The notes under the pieces were generated by a model, which had not been told where the DNA came from, did not search any database, and worked only from the letters and a program-made list of their open reading frames with translations. Below are positions 11,396 to 21,213 of a stretch of 64,000 nt of DNA, piece after piece. Location of the stretch: assembly GCA_022495995.1 (NCBI GenBank), contig JAFEMH010000161.1, positions 806,001 through 870,000 of the forward strand, written 5' to 3'. The first letter of the stretch is position 1, and every line of letters starts with the position of its first letter. The DNA is from Adenophora triphylla var. japonica (Eukaryota; Streptophyta; Magnoliopsida; Asterales; Campanulaceae). The position numbers and the translations under genes are program-made.

Positions 11396-11405
11396 TCCGC
11401 GCGGA
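11396..11405 (+). promoter_or_regulatory. TCCGCGCGGA palindromic box of LTR1
   Basis: A perfect 10-bp palindrome followed by TGGGATTGC, ending 23 nt before the TATA box. The same box is at 22831, 26274, 28472 (one change) and 32867. Confidence 0.7.
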
Positions 11406-11428
11406 TGGGATTGCAATTTCCAGAGGGC

Positions 11429-11436
11429 TATAAATT
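11429..11436 (+). promoter_or_regulatory. TATA box of LTR1
   Basis: TATAAATT in a short GC context (GAGGGC before, GAGCCCTCC after). It is conserved at the same offset in LTR2 (28505) and LTR3 (32900). Confidence 0.75.
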
Positions 11437-12645
11437 GAGCCCTCCAGTCACAAAAATAAGGAGAAAAAAAACACATTTTGCACCGAACCTCTGGCGAAAT
11501 ATAGAGAGAAAACAGTGAGAATTCACTTGAATTGTCACCATTTTCTCTCCAATCTTTCCCAATTCATACTCATCCACTCACTCTCATATTAAAGCCCTAA
11601 ACACTCATACACTCAAGCCAAACACTCAAGAACACAAGGAAGATTGGTAAACCCTCCTCTTCCTAACCCTAAATCTCATCCATGCATGCATCTTCAAACT
11701 ACAAAATGTAGTTCTTTCATCTTCTTGCTCTAGATCTAAGAAGATCACCATGGAAGACCATCTCCATGGATGATCTTCTACAAAGATCAACATTATTTTC
11801 AAGTTCTCTTACTTTCTTACCAAGAAAACTCATTTTCAAAACCCTAAAAACCATTTTCAAGCATAAAATCTCATTTTCAAAGGATAAAAATCCCCTTCCC
11901 AAGCAAATGAAATGCTTAGTCCTAATGTACCCCAAGGATGGTTTGGTATAGTTGGTTCACCACTAAAATGTCTAGTGATCACTAACCAAAACCTAGGGAA
12001 ATGGGGACAAGCATGGATGCAAAACCCCCCTTAAAATCATATTTTCTTTCTTGAGAAGTTGCTGTCCAGTAGCAATTTTCTCAGACCTCAGTCCATGGTC
12101 TTAATTTTTGGACACAGATGAACTTGGAATTTGGTGTTGACTACAAAATACTTTTTGTATCCAACATCCAGAGCTTTCCAGACATATTTTTACTTTATTT
12201 TTTGGGTGAGTAAAACTCCTCTTTTCAAATTTTCTTTCAGAGGCTAGTTCATCAGCTTCTGGGAATCCAGATCTCATATCTGAGGTTTCCAGAAGGTTTT
12301 GACCCCTCAAATCTTCTCCAAAATGGAAAATTCCTTCGCACAAACTTTATTTAAGGTGTCTAGAACAACTTTCATTCTCTGAGTTTATCCAGATTATGAA
12401 GTTTTAAGACCCTTGAATCCATTTCAAAATCAAAGGTCCACTGCCTTTTTCATTCTGGCAGAAATGGCTCTCAACTTCAAAAGGTCTTTTGAGTACCAAA
12501 TCTCAATCCAAAAATCTTCCAAAAAATCATGGGATCAGTTTAAAGTCTTAAAAAGATATCCCAATTTTTGCTTTTCTGAGTTTCAACTTATTTTGGCCAA
12601 AACACACACACACACACACACACAAATGATTTTCAGCTTGGAAGA

Positions 12646-12694
12646 CTCGTTTTACGAGGCGCGTCGGGTGCACACTAACGTCCTTCCCGACGCG
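12646..12694 (+). repeat. Twin hairpin of LTR1
   Basis: Hairpin 1 is CTCGT-TTT-ACGAG (12646-12658). Hairpin 2 has arms CGCGTCGGG (12660-12668) and CCCGACGCG (12686-12694). It is followed by TAACATGACCTCCGAACC. Counterparts with changed but still paired stems exist in five other LTRs. Confidence 0.75.
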
Positions 12695-12768
12695 TAACAT
12701 GACCTCCGAACCTAAATCTCTGATCTCGGGCTTTTTGCAAAGTTTTGGCCCTCAAAATTAAAATGGCG

Positions 12769-12779
12769 TGGCGACTCCG
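12769..12779 (+). promoter_or_regulatory. PBS-like copy inside LTR1 U5
   Basis: TGGCGACTCCG equals the first eleven bases of the real PBS, 68 bp upstream of it. Similar copies lie in LTR2 (29847), LTR3 (34402), H (51245) and A (4535-4544, minus). Confidence 0.6.
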
Positions 12780-12836
12780 TTTTCGTTGATTTTTTCAAAC
12801 AAAAATGGGAAAATTTTCGGATACACATCATCACAG

Positions 12837-12854
12837 TGGCGACTCCGCTGGGGA
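12837..12854 (+). promoter_or_regulatory. Primer-binding site of C (tRNA-Arg)
   Basis: TGGCGACTCCGCTGGGGA. Its complement is the 3' end (with CCA) of a plant tRNA-Arg as I recall it, the primer reported for Ogre-type elements. It begins one base after the LTR end. The identical 18-mer is at 45566 in E. Confidence 0.85.
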
Positions 12855-14395
12855 TTAAGCTTTTTTTTTAAAAAAAAATGGTATTTGGTATATTGGTGGA
12901 AACCACTAAATTTCCCGTTAACGCCTCCTAACACGAGTCGGGGATAAATTGTGGTCTAACAATCCCACGTACCGGTATCACCGTTTTCAAAAAAAAAAAA
13001 CTTTTGAGGGTCAAGCTTCCGTCCTTTCGAAAATCATTTTTGTGTGTGTGCTGATTTTTGCACAGTTTTCATGTTGTTTTGGCCGCCTCGCAGAAAGTCA
13101 AAATTTTGACTGTCGGTATAATGTCCCTAACTGCCGGAATTTTCGTGCTTCGTGCTTATGTGCTCATTAAATTTCAAAAAAAAAGGATTTTCAAAAAAAA
13201 AGAAGAAGAAAATTCTCAAAAAAAAAAAAAAATCATGCATCATATTTTTAAGACACATAAAAAAAAATTCTATTTTACTCGTAAAAGAATATAGACTGCT
13301 TGCACACTACGAGCACGTGACCGTACACCGCACACTACGTCCTTAACCCGGGAAATCCTTGTCGCGGTCCGTTTGGTCTTATTACGCCTCTCGGATGAGC
13401 ACAGACTACCCAAACATCCCATGGAGCCTCGTGTCGACTCATGCACTTGTCCGTGACACACTTTGTCCGAGACCCGCTGGTTTTTAGTCCGGTCCGTGTC
13501 ATGCCCTGTCCGTGTATAGACCTTTCCTTTCAAGCCTTTGTCGGCATACCGACTCAATATCTTTCGGGGACCCTTATCGCCGAAGTTCGCCGGTTTTCCG
13601 CCGCAGACTTTGACTAAGATATTGACTGGCGCCTTGACTTCGGTTTCGACCGGCACAAATTATACACTGACTCCCCCAAAGATTGACACCGAGTCATCAA
13701 GGATTAATGAATATTCCATGCCTAATTACGGCTTAACCGACGACAAGTCAAGATCAATTGTGGACGCTTATCGCTCAAATCATGCCGACTTTCGTCCCGC
13801 TCCTGACATGATCTTGACTTTTGACGCCAGCCTTGTCCGTAATTTACATCGAATGCTCGTTAAGACTCGATTACCCGCCAGACTTTTAGGATCGTTTTCT
13901 CTCGGCCGTGGGACCCGCTTGCCCTATAGGACCCTCGCCCGGGCCGTCCACCCGGGAGGTCGAAATACAGGTGGAATACGAGGGGCTTATAGACGTAGTG
14001 ACGGGGCCCACTGATCCAGGACTCACAGTAGTTTGCGATAAAGAAGAGCAATCTTTTCCAACCGATTAGGTTAATGAAACATGTTTTAAGTAAACGTGAA
14101 CAAATAACTGCATGTTGCATGAGCCTAAAGCCCAAACACCTACCCTCCTTCCATTCCCATACATCTCGAACCTTCGTGTCCTTTCCCCGCAGCCTCCGCA
14201 CAAAGCTTGGTTTTGGGCACCGGGTCACCGTTTGATCAGCCTGGGAAGAGTCAAGCGCATCGTCGCCTTCACCGTTTGTTCCGACTCCGGTTTCAGAATG
14301 TCTCGCATCAGCTGCAGAATGATGGGGATAACGTCACTCCGCCTCCCGGACCCCTCGACAGAGCAACAAAGTGGGAATCGCCAGCGTAATGTATG
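12855..14395 (+). other. Element C: 5' leader
   Basis: Mostly non-coding. Two GTGG/CCAC hairpins lie at 12896-12906 and 12951-12968 in a block also present in E (45634-45706). A second conserved block near 13915-14070 (AATACAGGTGGAATACGAGG ... TTTTCCAACC) recurs in E (46815-46955) and partly in H (52280-52430). An open frame at 13538-14014 has no recognised motif, and I do not call it a gene, although Ogre elements can carry an extra ORF here. Confidence 0.6.
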
Positions 14396-15430
14396 AGGTT
14401 ACGACAGGAAGCACAGCTGAAACAGCCTTATGGAGGCTATTAAGAGTCACGGTCTGGCCGCCAGCTCAATCCAGATGGCACCTTCACCGTGAAGAAGACG
14501 AGGATGCCAACCCCACTCTGGCCGCCCCCTGACTACACCAGGATGCCGCCACCCACCTCCTATGGTGCCACTACCGTAACCCATGCTCCTCGATTTTCGG
14601 GTCACCGCCTCCTCAACTACGTACCACCGGATCCATGCCGCCCGACGGCACAAATCAGCTGGGGCAAAATCAATACGGAATGTCTTCTCATGGTTGGGGC
14701 TATCTCGGAATGCCACAGCCTAATCTGGGATCCCGCCTCGCCGAACCGATCAATCCGGACCTTCACAAAGAATACACAAGCTCTAATGCCGCCGCAACTT
14801 GGTTCTCGGGCCACGCCAGAGCCCCTCCTCGTAATGCACTAGTTCACCGCTCCTCACACAAATACATTCCTCACCTGCACTTCTATGGGTTACCAAGCCT
14901 CCATCCCTGTCATCCGAATCACCAGACCGCAGCACTCCCTGGTTACACACCTTCACCACAGCAGCCATGCAATTCAACAATCCGGGACAAGCAGCCCCGC
15001 ACTCAAGCCTACTTACGGGCCCCACTCTGGAAATCCAAGTTATCCGGCTACATCTGGGCTGCCCCCACCTACTTTGCCGCTTGAAAATCAACAAAGAAGC
15101 CGCAAGGTTCTACCCTTTTGCTCGTGCTCCTACTCATGCTCCCTGTGGTAACTCACCTCAGACAGGTTTTCACCTACGTCCCCGGATCGCCGTTCCTCCA
15201 CCCGCCCGCCTCCAGTGTAGCTCCTCTCTCTAGCTCACCACTAGCTTGAATGCCATGGTTCCGCCACAAGACCCTCATCCGGCCCGGTTCATGGAACAAC
15301 ACAAGGAAATGAAAGCGCAGATCGCCGAACCGACCGCCAAGAAGTCCGCCTTCCGGCCTACTGCACTGACTCCATTGTTCCTCCGCCCCACAAATTCGTG
15401 ATGCCTAATCTGGATCTCTTTGATGGGACC
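14396..15430 (+). pseudogene. gag: Element C: gag N-terminus and Pro-rich region
   Basis: Near 14440-14500 the text reads, over two frames, SHGLAAQLNPDG then TFTVKK, the gag start signature shared with B. The following kilobase is open in three alternating frames (14489-14842, 14635-15084, 14967-15233) and is rich in Pro, Gln, Tyr and His, as expected for the variable N-terminal part of this Gag. Frequent indels prevent translation. Confidence 0.6.
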
Positions 15431-16320
15431 GCATGTCCGAAACCCATTTGGACACGTATACCTTGGCGATGAAAGCCAAAGGATGTACCAATCAGCCAGC
15501 TTGGCCGACTATTTCAGCCTATCTCTTGAAGTCCAAAGGCCTTAAAGTGGTTCTTCCGTTTGAAACCCGCCGTGGCCACATGGGACCAGATTACCAATGC
15601 CTTCACGTAAAAAATATAAGGCCAACTTGGAATGGGAAACTAATAGGGTGGACCTACAAACAACAAAGGCAAATGGCCCCGATGAGAATGTTGGGGACTT
15701 CTACAAGCGGTGGAATCTCGAAACTCAAGAAATGGCCATCCCTCCTTCCGAAGAGGAACAACCGGACATCTTCCAGCCATGCTTGAAACCACATTCGAGA
15801 GCCTCCTCACTACTTCCCATACTCGACTTACGGGCCATGGTTAACTCGCAGCCTAAGTTTGAAAAGGCCTACAATCGCAACCGGCCGCCGCACTCGCCTA
15901 CGTATATCGGGCTCCTCCCCGCAAACACCGCCTCGCTTCCCGCTAAAGGCAAAGAAATGATTAACTATGCGGGACAGAATGTAATAACACGACTCCTTTT
16001 GCTCCCAGAAACCAAATGAGCCTGCACCGCGGGTCATAAATCTCGAAAACTTTGGGATGCCCCCGAATGACATCTTTAGGGATCGGTGAAAGAAGGCTTA
16101 CCGCGGCCTTTGGAGAATTTCCAACCCGTAAATCCGAATGCTCCCGTGGATACTACAAAGTATTGTGCTTTTCATCAAGCTCACTGACATCTCGACCGAT
16201 GTACCGCTTTACTCGAAAAAGGCCATTCAGGCTAATAGAGCAAGGAAAGTTGGAAGGCCCCGAAGGGCCTAACACAGCCAAAAATCCTCCGCCAAGGAAC
16301 CATAATCGTGAATATGATTG
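15431..16320 (+). pseudogene. gag: Element C: gag capsid core and CHC finger
   Basis: The first frame (15433-15786) has THLDTYTLAMKAKGCTNQ; the second (15597-16019) has YKANLEWETNRVDLQT and ENVGDFYKRWNLETQEMAIP, the family capsid core. The finger region at about 16150-16220 reads YCAFHQ then, after a shift, LTD.C with the LIEQGKLEGPEGPNTAKN tail near 16235. Order and motifs match B and H. At least three frameshifts are visible. Confidence 0.8.
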
Positions 16321-18050
16321 AATGCGGAGAATCTTCGCATGACCATGAAGATGCCGATGAAGGTCCCCAAATACCCGTGGCCAACCTCGTCGAGGATCCC
16401 GACTCGGATTCCCCTCGCCCTTGAAGATATTGAACGAATCAACCCATCTTGGTCTCATGTCGTAGACTCCTTGCAAGAATACGAGGCCCGCTATTTCTCG
16501 GATGAAGGGAAGGCCGATACCGAAGAACCGGGGTTGTTCCGTTCAAAATATGAGAGGACCATTTACACAAGATGGTTAGAACAATCGAGAAGAATCGAAC
16601 AAGAAAGCTTCCGGCGGGCGCTCGTATCGGGGCTTATCAAGAAAGAGGCCGAAGAGCGTCCGGAGCTAGTACACTTCTCTGCAAATTGGCTTTGGGAGAG
16701 CCCGAATATGATCCCGAGAACAAGTGAAGAATCTAAGAGGAGGATTCCTTCTATATCCTACCCGGTGTCAAATACGTGCCACCCCCTCTCACTCTTCCCC
16801 CGCAATTTCGGGAGGAGAAGCCGAGTCACAATTACCACTTCCGGAATGGGAACATATGACAATTTTTGCGGTTGCACGCACCCATATTCCCCAACGGGTT
16901 TGATCAACGTTCCTCTCACCGAAATCCCGGTAGTATGGGAAGAAGATTCATGACAATGATGATGATGATGATGACGAGAGCGAAGAGTCAACCGAGGCCC
17001 CAGATCCGGAAACAATCTGGAACAATCATGCCGAAATGAGCCCATGGGAGCTAGCACAATGGTTTGGTTTGTCACTGAAGCTTACTCGACGAAGAAACTT
17101 CGGAAGACGAATATGAGACCGAGGACACGAAAGCCATGAAATTTTCTGGGGCCGAGTATGTCATGTCATAGAATTCAACACCTGCTACCATGCTTTAGGG
17201 AAAGGATTCTCGTGATCCGATCCAAGCGATAGTTGAAGATTTGCTAGAAAGAGGGAGATCGACTCCCATTCTCCCGAATGAGAGAATAACCATGGTCGAT
17301 CAAATCCGCCCGAAAGCAAGGTAACGATCCTTATCGTGGTTACCCAAGAAGAGGTCACCTTCCCGAATGTATGTCGCCTTTCGAGAAGTCCTAGAAACCG
17401 GCATGATACCGGATGCGCTCCAACACAAAGTGCTATAATCATCTCCAACTCGAATATTACAGAAAGGAACCGTAATGGCCTGCACTATACCTGGGATGAA
17501 ATCGAAAGCCGCCGAGTCCCGACAATAGCGATTTTGCTGCATGATAACTATGAGCAAGACCGGCCATGCAGAGTGAGTCTGAGGACGCCCTAGCTCGCGG
17601 GCCATCCAAGGGGCAACAACACAACCCCAAACCCAAAAGCCTCGTGACTTGGGAAGCGCTTATAAGGGCCGCCAGAAGGAGCCAAGATGCCTCGCCCCTC
17701 ACCGTCACTAGACTCCGTCGAACCAATGGCCAATAGCCAAAAGGGCTCCCCCATCGACCCTAGCAAAGATTAAAGAAATCCAGCCAAGAGACGATCGATG
17801 AGGAAGTTAATCCGATTGACCCGATCCGGGGCGTATTTTCCAAGGAAATCCCAAGGCGTATAAGAAGGCCACGTATCAAGCACCGAAAGAAGAACGCCGC
17901 CCTACGCTAAGACAAACAAATCCTGCATCCCGAAAAGAGGATCCCGTGCTCACCTGGGCTTGAAGCAAACACAAAGCCAACATTTCCTCTCGGGTCTCTA
18001 CTCACTTCGCCCTATCCCCATAAGCCGAAGCCGGAAGAAAGCCCGGCTCG
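16321..18050 (+). pseudogene. Element C: gag-protease linker with acidic run
   Basis: The open frame 16318-16953 (211 residues) is the longest intact plus-strand piece of C. It contains EPGLFRSKYERTIYTRWLEQ and ends in an acidic run continued in another frame (Asp/Glu repeats at 16950-16990) followed by EMSPWELAQWFGL. I recognise no domain. The rest to 18050 is broken in all frames. A comparable long linker separates gag and the second protease in H. Confidence 0.5.
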
Positions 18051-18805
18051 CACTCTTCGTGCCTATTGATGCTACTCCCGATGATGTGGTACAACTAATT
18101 GGAAACATCCATTACGGGAATATAATCACTTTCACAGATCTCGACCTCCCTCAATTTGGGGCTGATCATAATGAGCCTCTCTTCATCACAAATTGTACTG
18201 GATGAACGACGCCTCCTCGGGTCCCGGTGGACAATGGGTCCGGAATGAACATTCTTCCCGCAAAGATCATGAGCTTGCTTGATATCAAGACTACAGACTT
18301 GAAGCCTTCTTCTCTCACAAACAAAGCTTACGACTCAACATCCCGAGCAAATTTCCTGAGTTGCTACTTTAGACCTCTGGTTTGGACAGAAATTGATACC
18401 TATGGAATTCCGTGTTATCGACATCCCGATTACTTTCAATGCCCCGTCGGGAAGACCTTGGCTGCACCAAGTCAAAGGGGTCGCCTCAAGCCTCCACCAA
18501 AGGTGTGAAATTCGTCTCGAATGGGGATCTCGACGACCATTTACGGAGATTTAGTCACTTTAGAAGGCACAGATACGGGCGGAATACCTATTCTCGAAAT
18601 CAAACATGACGAGGAAGGTCACATGCTAACGGGCTTCACGGCCGAGCCTCCCAAGGCCCAAGTGTGCAACATAGATCCGACGGTCACTCGGGATAAAATC
18701 CCACCGGTCTTGAAAATGATGAGAAAAATGAGCTATCTACCCGGCCTCGGCCTGGGGGAAGCACCAACAAGGAACTCACAAACTCATCGAAGTGAAAGGA
18801 CGTAA
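18051..18805 (+). pseudogene. Element C: aspartic protease and G-patch-like tail
   Basis: 18061-18205 encodes GNIHYGNIITFTDLDLPQFG. 18227-18508 starts with the active site DNGSGMNILPAKIMSLLDIK. The segment 18521-18805 carries TTIYGDLVTLEGTDTGGIP and ends in PPVLKMMRKMSYLPGLGLG, the glycine-rich tail. Four frame changes split it. It is homologous to A (431-984) and to the second protease of H (58230-58900). Confidence 0.8.
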
Positions 18806-19650
18806 TACTCGCCACGGCCCGGGATATGAGGCCTCCCAAATGACACCGCAAAGGGAAAAAGATTTGAAGCCGCCACAGAAAGGTCCCGCCGACAACCCTA
18901 AATCTCTCCCCTTCACCCTAATTTGGCCGACTACTTTGTAAAGGGTCCCACACAACCAGAAACATCACAGAGCCCACTCCTACGGCAGATGGCTAAAGCT
19001 ACAAGATAACCTCAACAAGTTCAGCAGGAACCAAGGCTAACCCGGTCCGTAGAATGTTCCCGGACCTACCCAAGATACCCGGGGCTACCACTACCACGAA
19101 GAGCGAGTATACCTTCGCAGGCGTGCCTCGACCCGGTGGAACAGCCGAGAAGCTCACAACCACTATTCCTACCGCCCAGAAGATCCGAAACCCGAATTCG
19201 AACCGACAGTGCCAAAAGCTAAGGCCACGGAATTTCCCTCGATGATTGGGATGGTCCGGTTATGCAAGAATTGTTCGAAGAAGAAGTCCAGGGTGCCAGG
19301 ACCCGATTGATCTCGGCTCGGTCCAAGAGATGATAGCAGCAATTGAGAAAGGAAAACAAAAACAACACAGCTTCCCGAGTCATGAGGCCACCAACAGCGA
19401 TGCCGCTAAAGAATTGGGAAACTCTCTCTGTGCCCGTCCGCGACCAAGGAGGAAATGATCACCAAGCTTGGATTGGTCCCCCGTCCCTTTGTCTCAATCT
19501 AGGACAAGTCCTCCCAGCCTCTCTTTGTTAAGATTGAGTCTCTAGGGTCGTCCGACGGCCTTACGCCCGAAGACTACGAGTCCGTAGCAAGCGCCGTATC
19601 CCCTTTCGTTTTCAATGAAATGACGAACCTTTCTGAGTATCCCTTGATTG
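18806..19650 (+). pseudogene. Element C: region between protease and RT
   Basis: No recognisable domain. The stretch near 19465-19650 (TTGCCACTTTAACTAATGACG and neighbours) matches H near 59810-59960, so it is the same polyprotein linker. Many stops. Confidence 0.45.
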
Positions 19651-19910
19651 CCACTTTAACTAATGACGAATTAAAAAAAAAAACTTAATAATAACTCATT
19701 AGATAAAGAAGCACACATTAAACGAAAAAAAAAAAATCAAACAACAAAAAAAAATCTTTAAGCAGGTTGTCCGGGAAGAGGAAAATCGAGCCCAAGCTGC
19801 CGAAGAGATTTTGACGAGTGTGAATTTGGGAACCGCGGAAGAGCCTAAAGAGACGCAGATTGGTGATTTCTTCGAAGGAATCGAAAAGGATGCTATGCAA
19901 AGTCCTACAA
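19651..19910 (+). pseudogene. pol: Element C: RT N-terminal lead-in up to the deletion
   Basis: 19780-19880 encodes RAQAAEEIL and EEPKETQIGDFFEGIEKDA, matching the lead-in to RT in H (60080-60190). A-rich insertions lie at 19672-19760. After about 19905 the sequence jumps to the integrase catalytic core, so RT, both RNase H domains and the integrase zinc domain are deleted. Confidence 0.6.
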
Positions 19911-20641
19911 AATCCTCAACTCAAAGAAAGTTGCCCTCTTCATCAAAGAAAACATCATGTGCGTATACGGGTTGCCACCGAAATCATTTCGTATAATGGA
20001 TCCCACTTCAAGGGGAATGTGACAAAGTTGGCCTGCGTAATTCCGAATAACCCGTCACAAGTCATCTCCCTACAGGCCCCAAACCAACGGAGCCGTCGAA
20101 GCAAAGCAAACAAGACTCGGAAAATATCATCCGGAAAATGGCCGTCCAAGGCGTAGATTGGCCCGAGAAGTTACACTGCACTCGGGGGCTACGTAACATC
20201 GCCGTAACGGCAACCGGGGAAACACCTTTTGCCCTCACATATGGAATGGAAGCCGTACTCCCAATCGAGCCGGAAATACCTCGCTCCGTATACCGCCGGA
20301 AAGCCGTATCAACGAGGTCGAATGGCTCCAGTCGCCATGACGAATTGGCCCTACTAGACGAACGCCGATTGAAGGCCATGGAACACATCCGAGCCTACCA
20401 GGGAAGAATGGCCAGAGCCTTCGACAAGAAAGTAAAGCATCGGGAGATCCGAGAAGGTGATCTCGTTTTGAAAGAAAAGCCCCCACCCGTATCAACCCCT
20501 CGGCAAATGGGAGCCCGTATGGGTCGGGCCATATGTCGCCCGTAAGATCTTCTCCGAGGAGCCATGCAACTTGCGTACCTCGACGGGAATCCCTTTGTAC
20601 ACCCAAAGGAATGGTGACAAGCCGCGCGTATACTACGCGTA
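19911..20641 (+). pseudogene. pol: Element C: integrase C-terminal half
   Basis: After the deletion, FIKENIMC-like and FRIMDP-like pieces (frame-shifted) correspond to the integrase core around the second Asp. Then comes an open frame at 20138-20545 with GETPFALTYGMEAVLPIEPE, SRHDELALLDERRLKAMEHI and REGDLVLKEKPPP, the conserved gypsy integrase tail. The last codons in another frame end at a stop at 20639-20641. No chromodomain is seen. Confidence 0.8.
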
Positions 20642-20910
20642 AAAAAAAAAAAACAAAAAAAAAAAAGAAGAAAAAAAAAAAAAAGAGTGCTAAAAGAGTA
20701 ATACCCAACTAGGTTAGAAACCCGAAAAGGGCGGCCTAGGTAAAAAACAGGTTGCACCAAAAAAAAAAAAAAACAAAAAACAAAAACAAAAAAGAGTGCT
20801 AAAAGAGTAATACCCAACTAGGTTAGAAACCCGAAAAGGGCGGCCTAGGTAAAAACAGGTTGCACCAAAAAAAAACAAAAAACAAAAAAAAAAAAAAAAA
20901 AAAAAAAAGA
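20642..20910 (+). repeat. Post-pol A-rich tract with a duplicated 109-bp block
   Basis: A block starting GAGTGCTAAAAGAGTAATAC and ending CAGGTTGCACC occurs at about 20686-20758 and again at 20795-20868, separated by A-rich runs. A single diverged version is after pol in H near 63430. Confidence 0.75.
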
Positions 20911-20927
20911 GTTCACCAAAGGTTGAA

Positions 20928-20967
20928 CTACGAAGACCTCGAGCTCCTCAAAATGAGGGGAACGTAG
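20928..20967 (+). repeat. Post-pol CTACG/CGTAG hairpin, C copy 1
   Basis: Outer arms CTACG/CGTAG enclose an inner stem CCTCA-AAA-TGAGG. The inner stem differs from other copies but remains paired. Confidence 0.7.
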
Positions 20968-21213
20968 GGCAATGGAAACGGTTCGGTCTAAAACACAAAT
21001 AAAAGTCATACTTTGACATCAATACAATTGATCGTACCATGAAAGCGTCTCGAAAACTCTAAAGCAATTCAAATATTCATTACAAATTAAAAGCTCTTTG
21101 ATGAGTCTAAGCCCGATTCATTCCTACAACCGGCAACCCGCTAAAAGAAACTAAGATACATAATCAAACTAATGTGTCCGCCATGACAAGAAAGGGATAC
21201 TGAAACCTCGTAG

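Larger units (their letters stand above)
11100..12835 (+). repeat. LTR1: 5' LTR of element C
   Basis: Starts TGTAAGTGCTCC at the target duplication and ends CATCATCACA one base before the PBS. It contains a TCCGCGCGGA box (11396-11405), TATAAATT (11429-11436), a (CA)n run near 12602-12625, a twin hairpin (12646-12694) and a PBS-like copy (12769-12779). The short open frames inside it recur identically in LTR2 and are not genes. Confidence 0.95.

Noticed and set aside
11717..11951. Small open frames on both strands, repeated at 28793-29027
   Set aside because: Identical copies lie in both LTRs of C; no known protein resembles them, and they lie in untranslated LTR sequence.
12837..12854. tRNA-Arg fragment as a tRNA gene
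   Set aside because: Only 18 bases complementary to the tRNA 3' end, next to an LTR end; it is a primer-binding site. No cloverleaf is present.
13538..14014. Extra ORF upstream of gag in C (as in some Ogre elements)
   Set aside because: Open for 158 codons but no recognised motif, and the matching leaders of E and H do not keep it open.
20062..20817. Minus-strand frames with long Phe/Leu runs
   Set aside because: Antisense shadow of the integrase tail and of A-runs; not comparable to the antisense genes further right.
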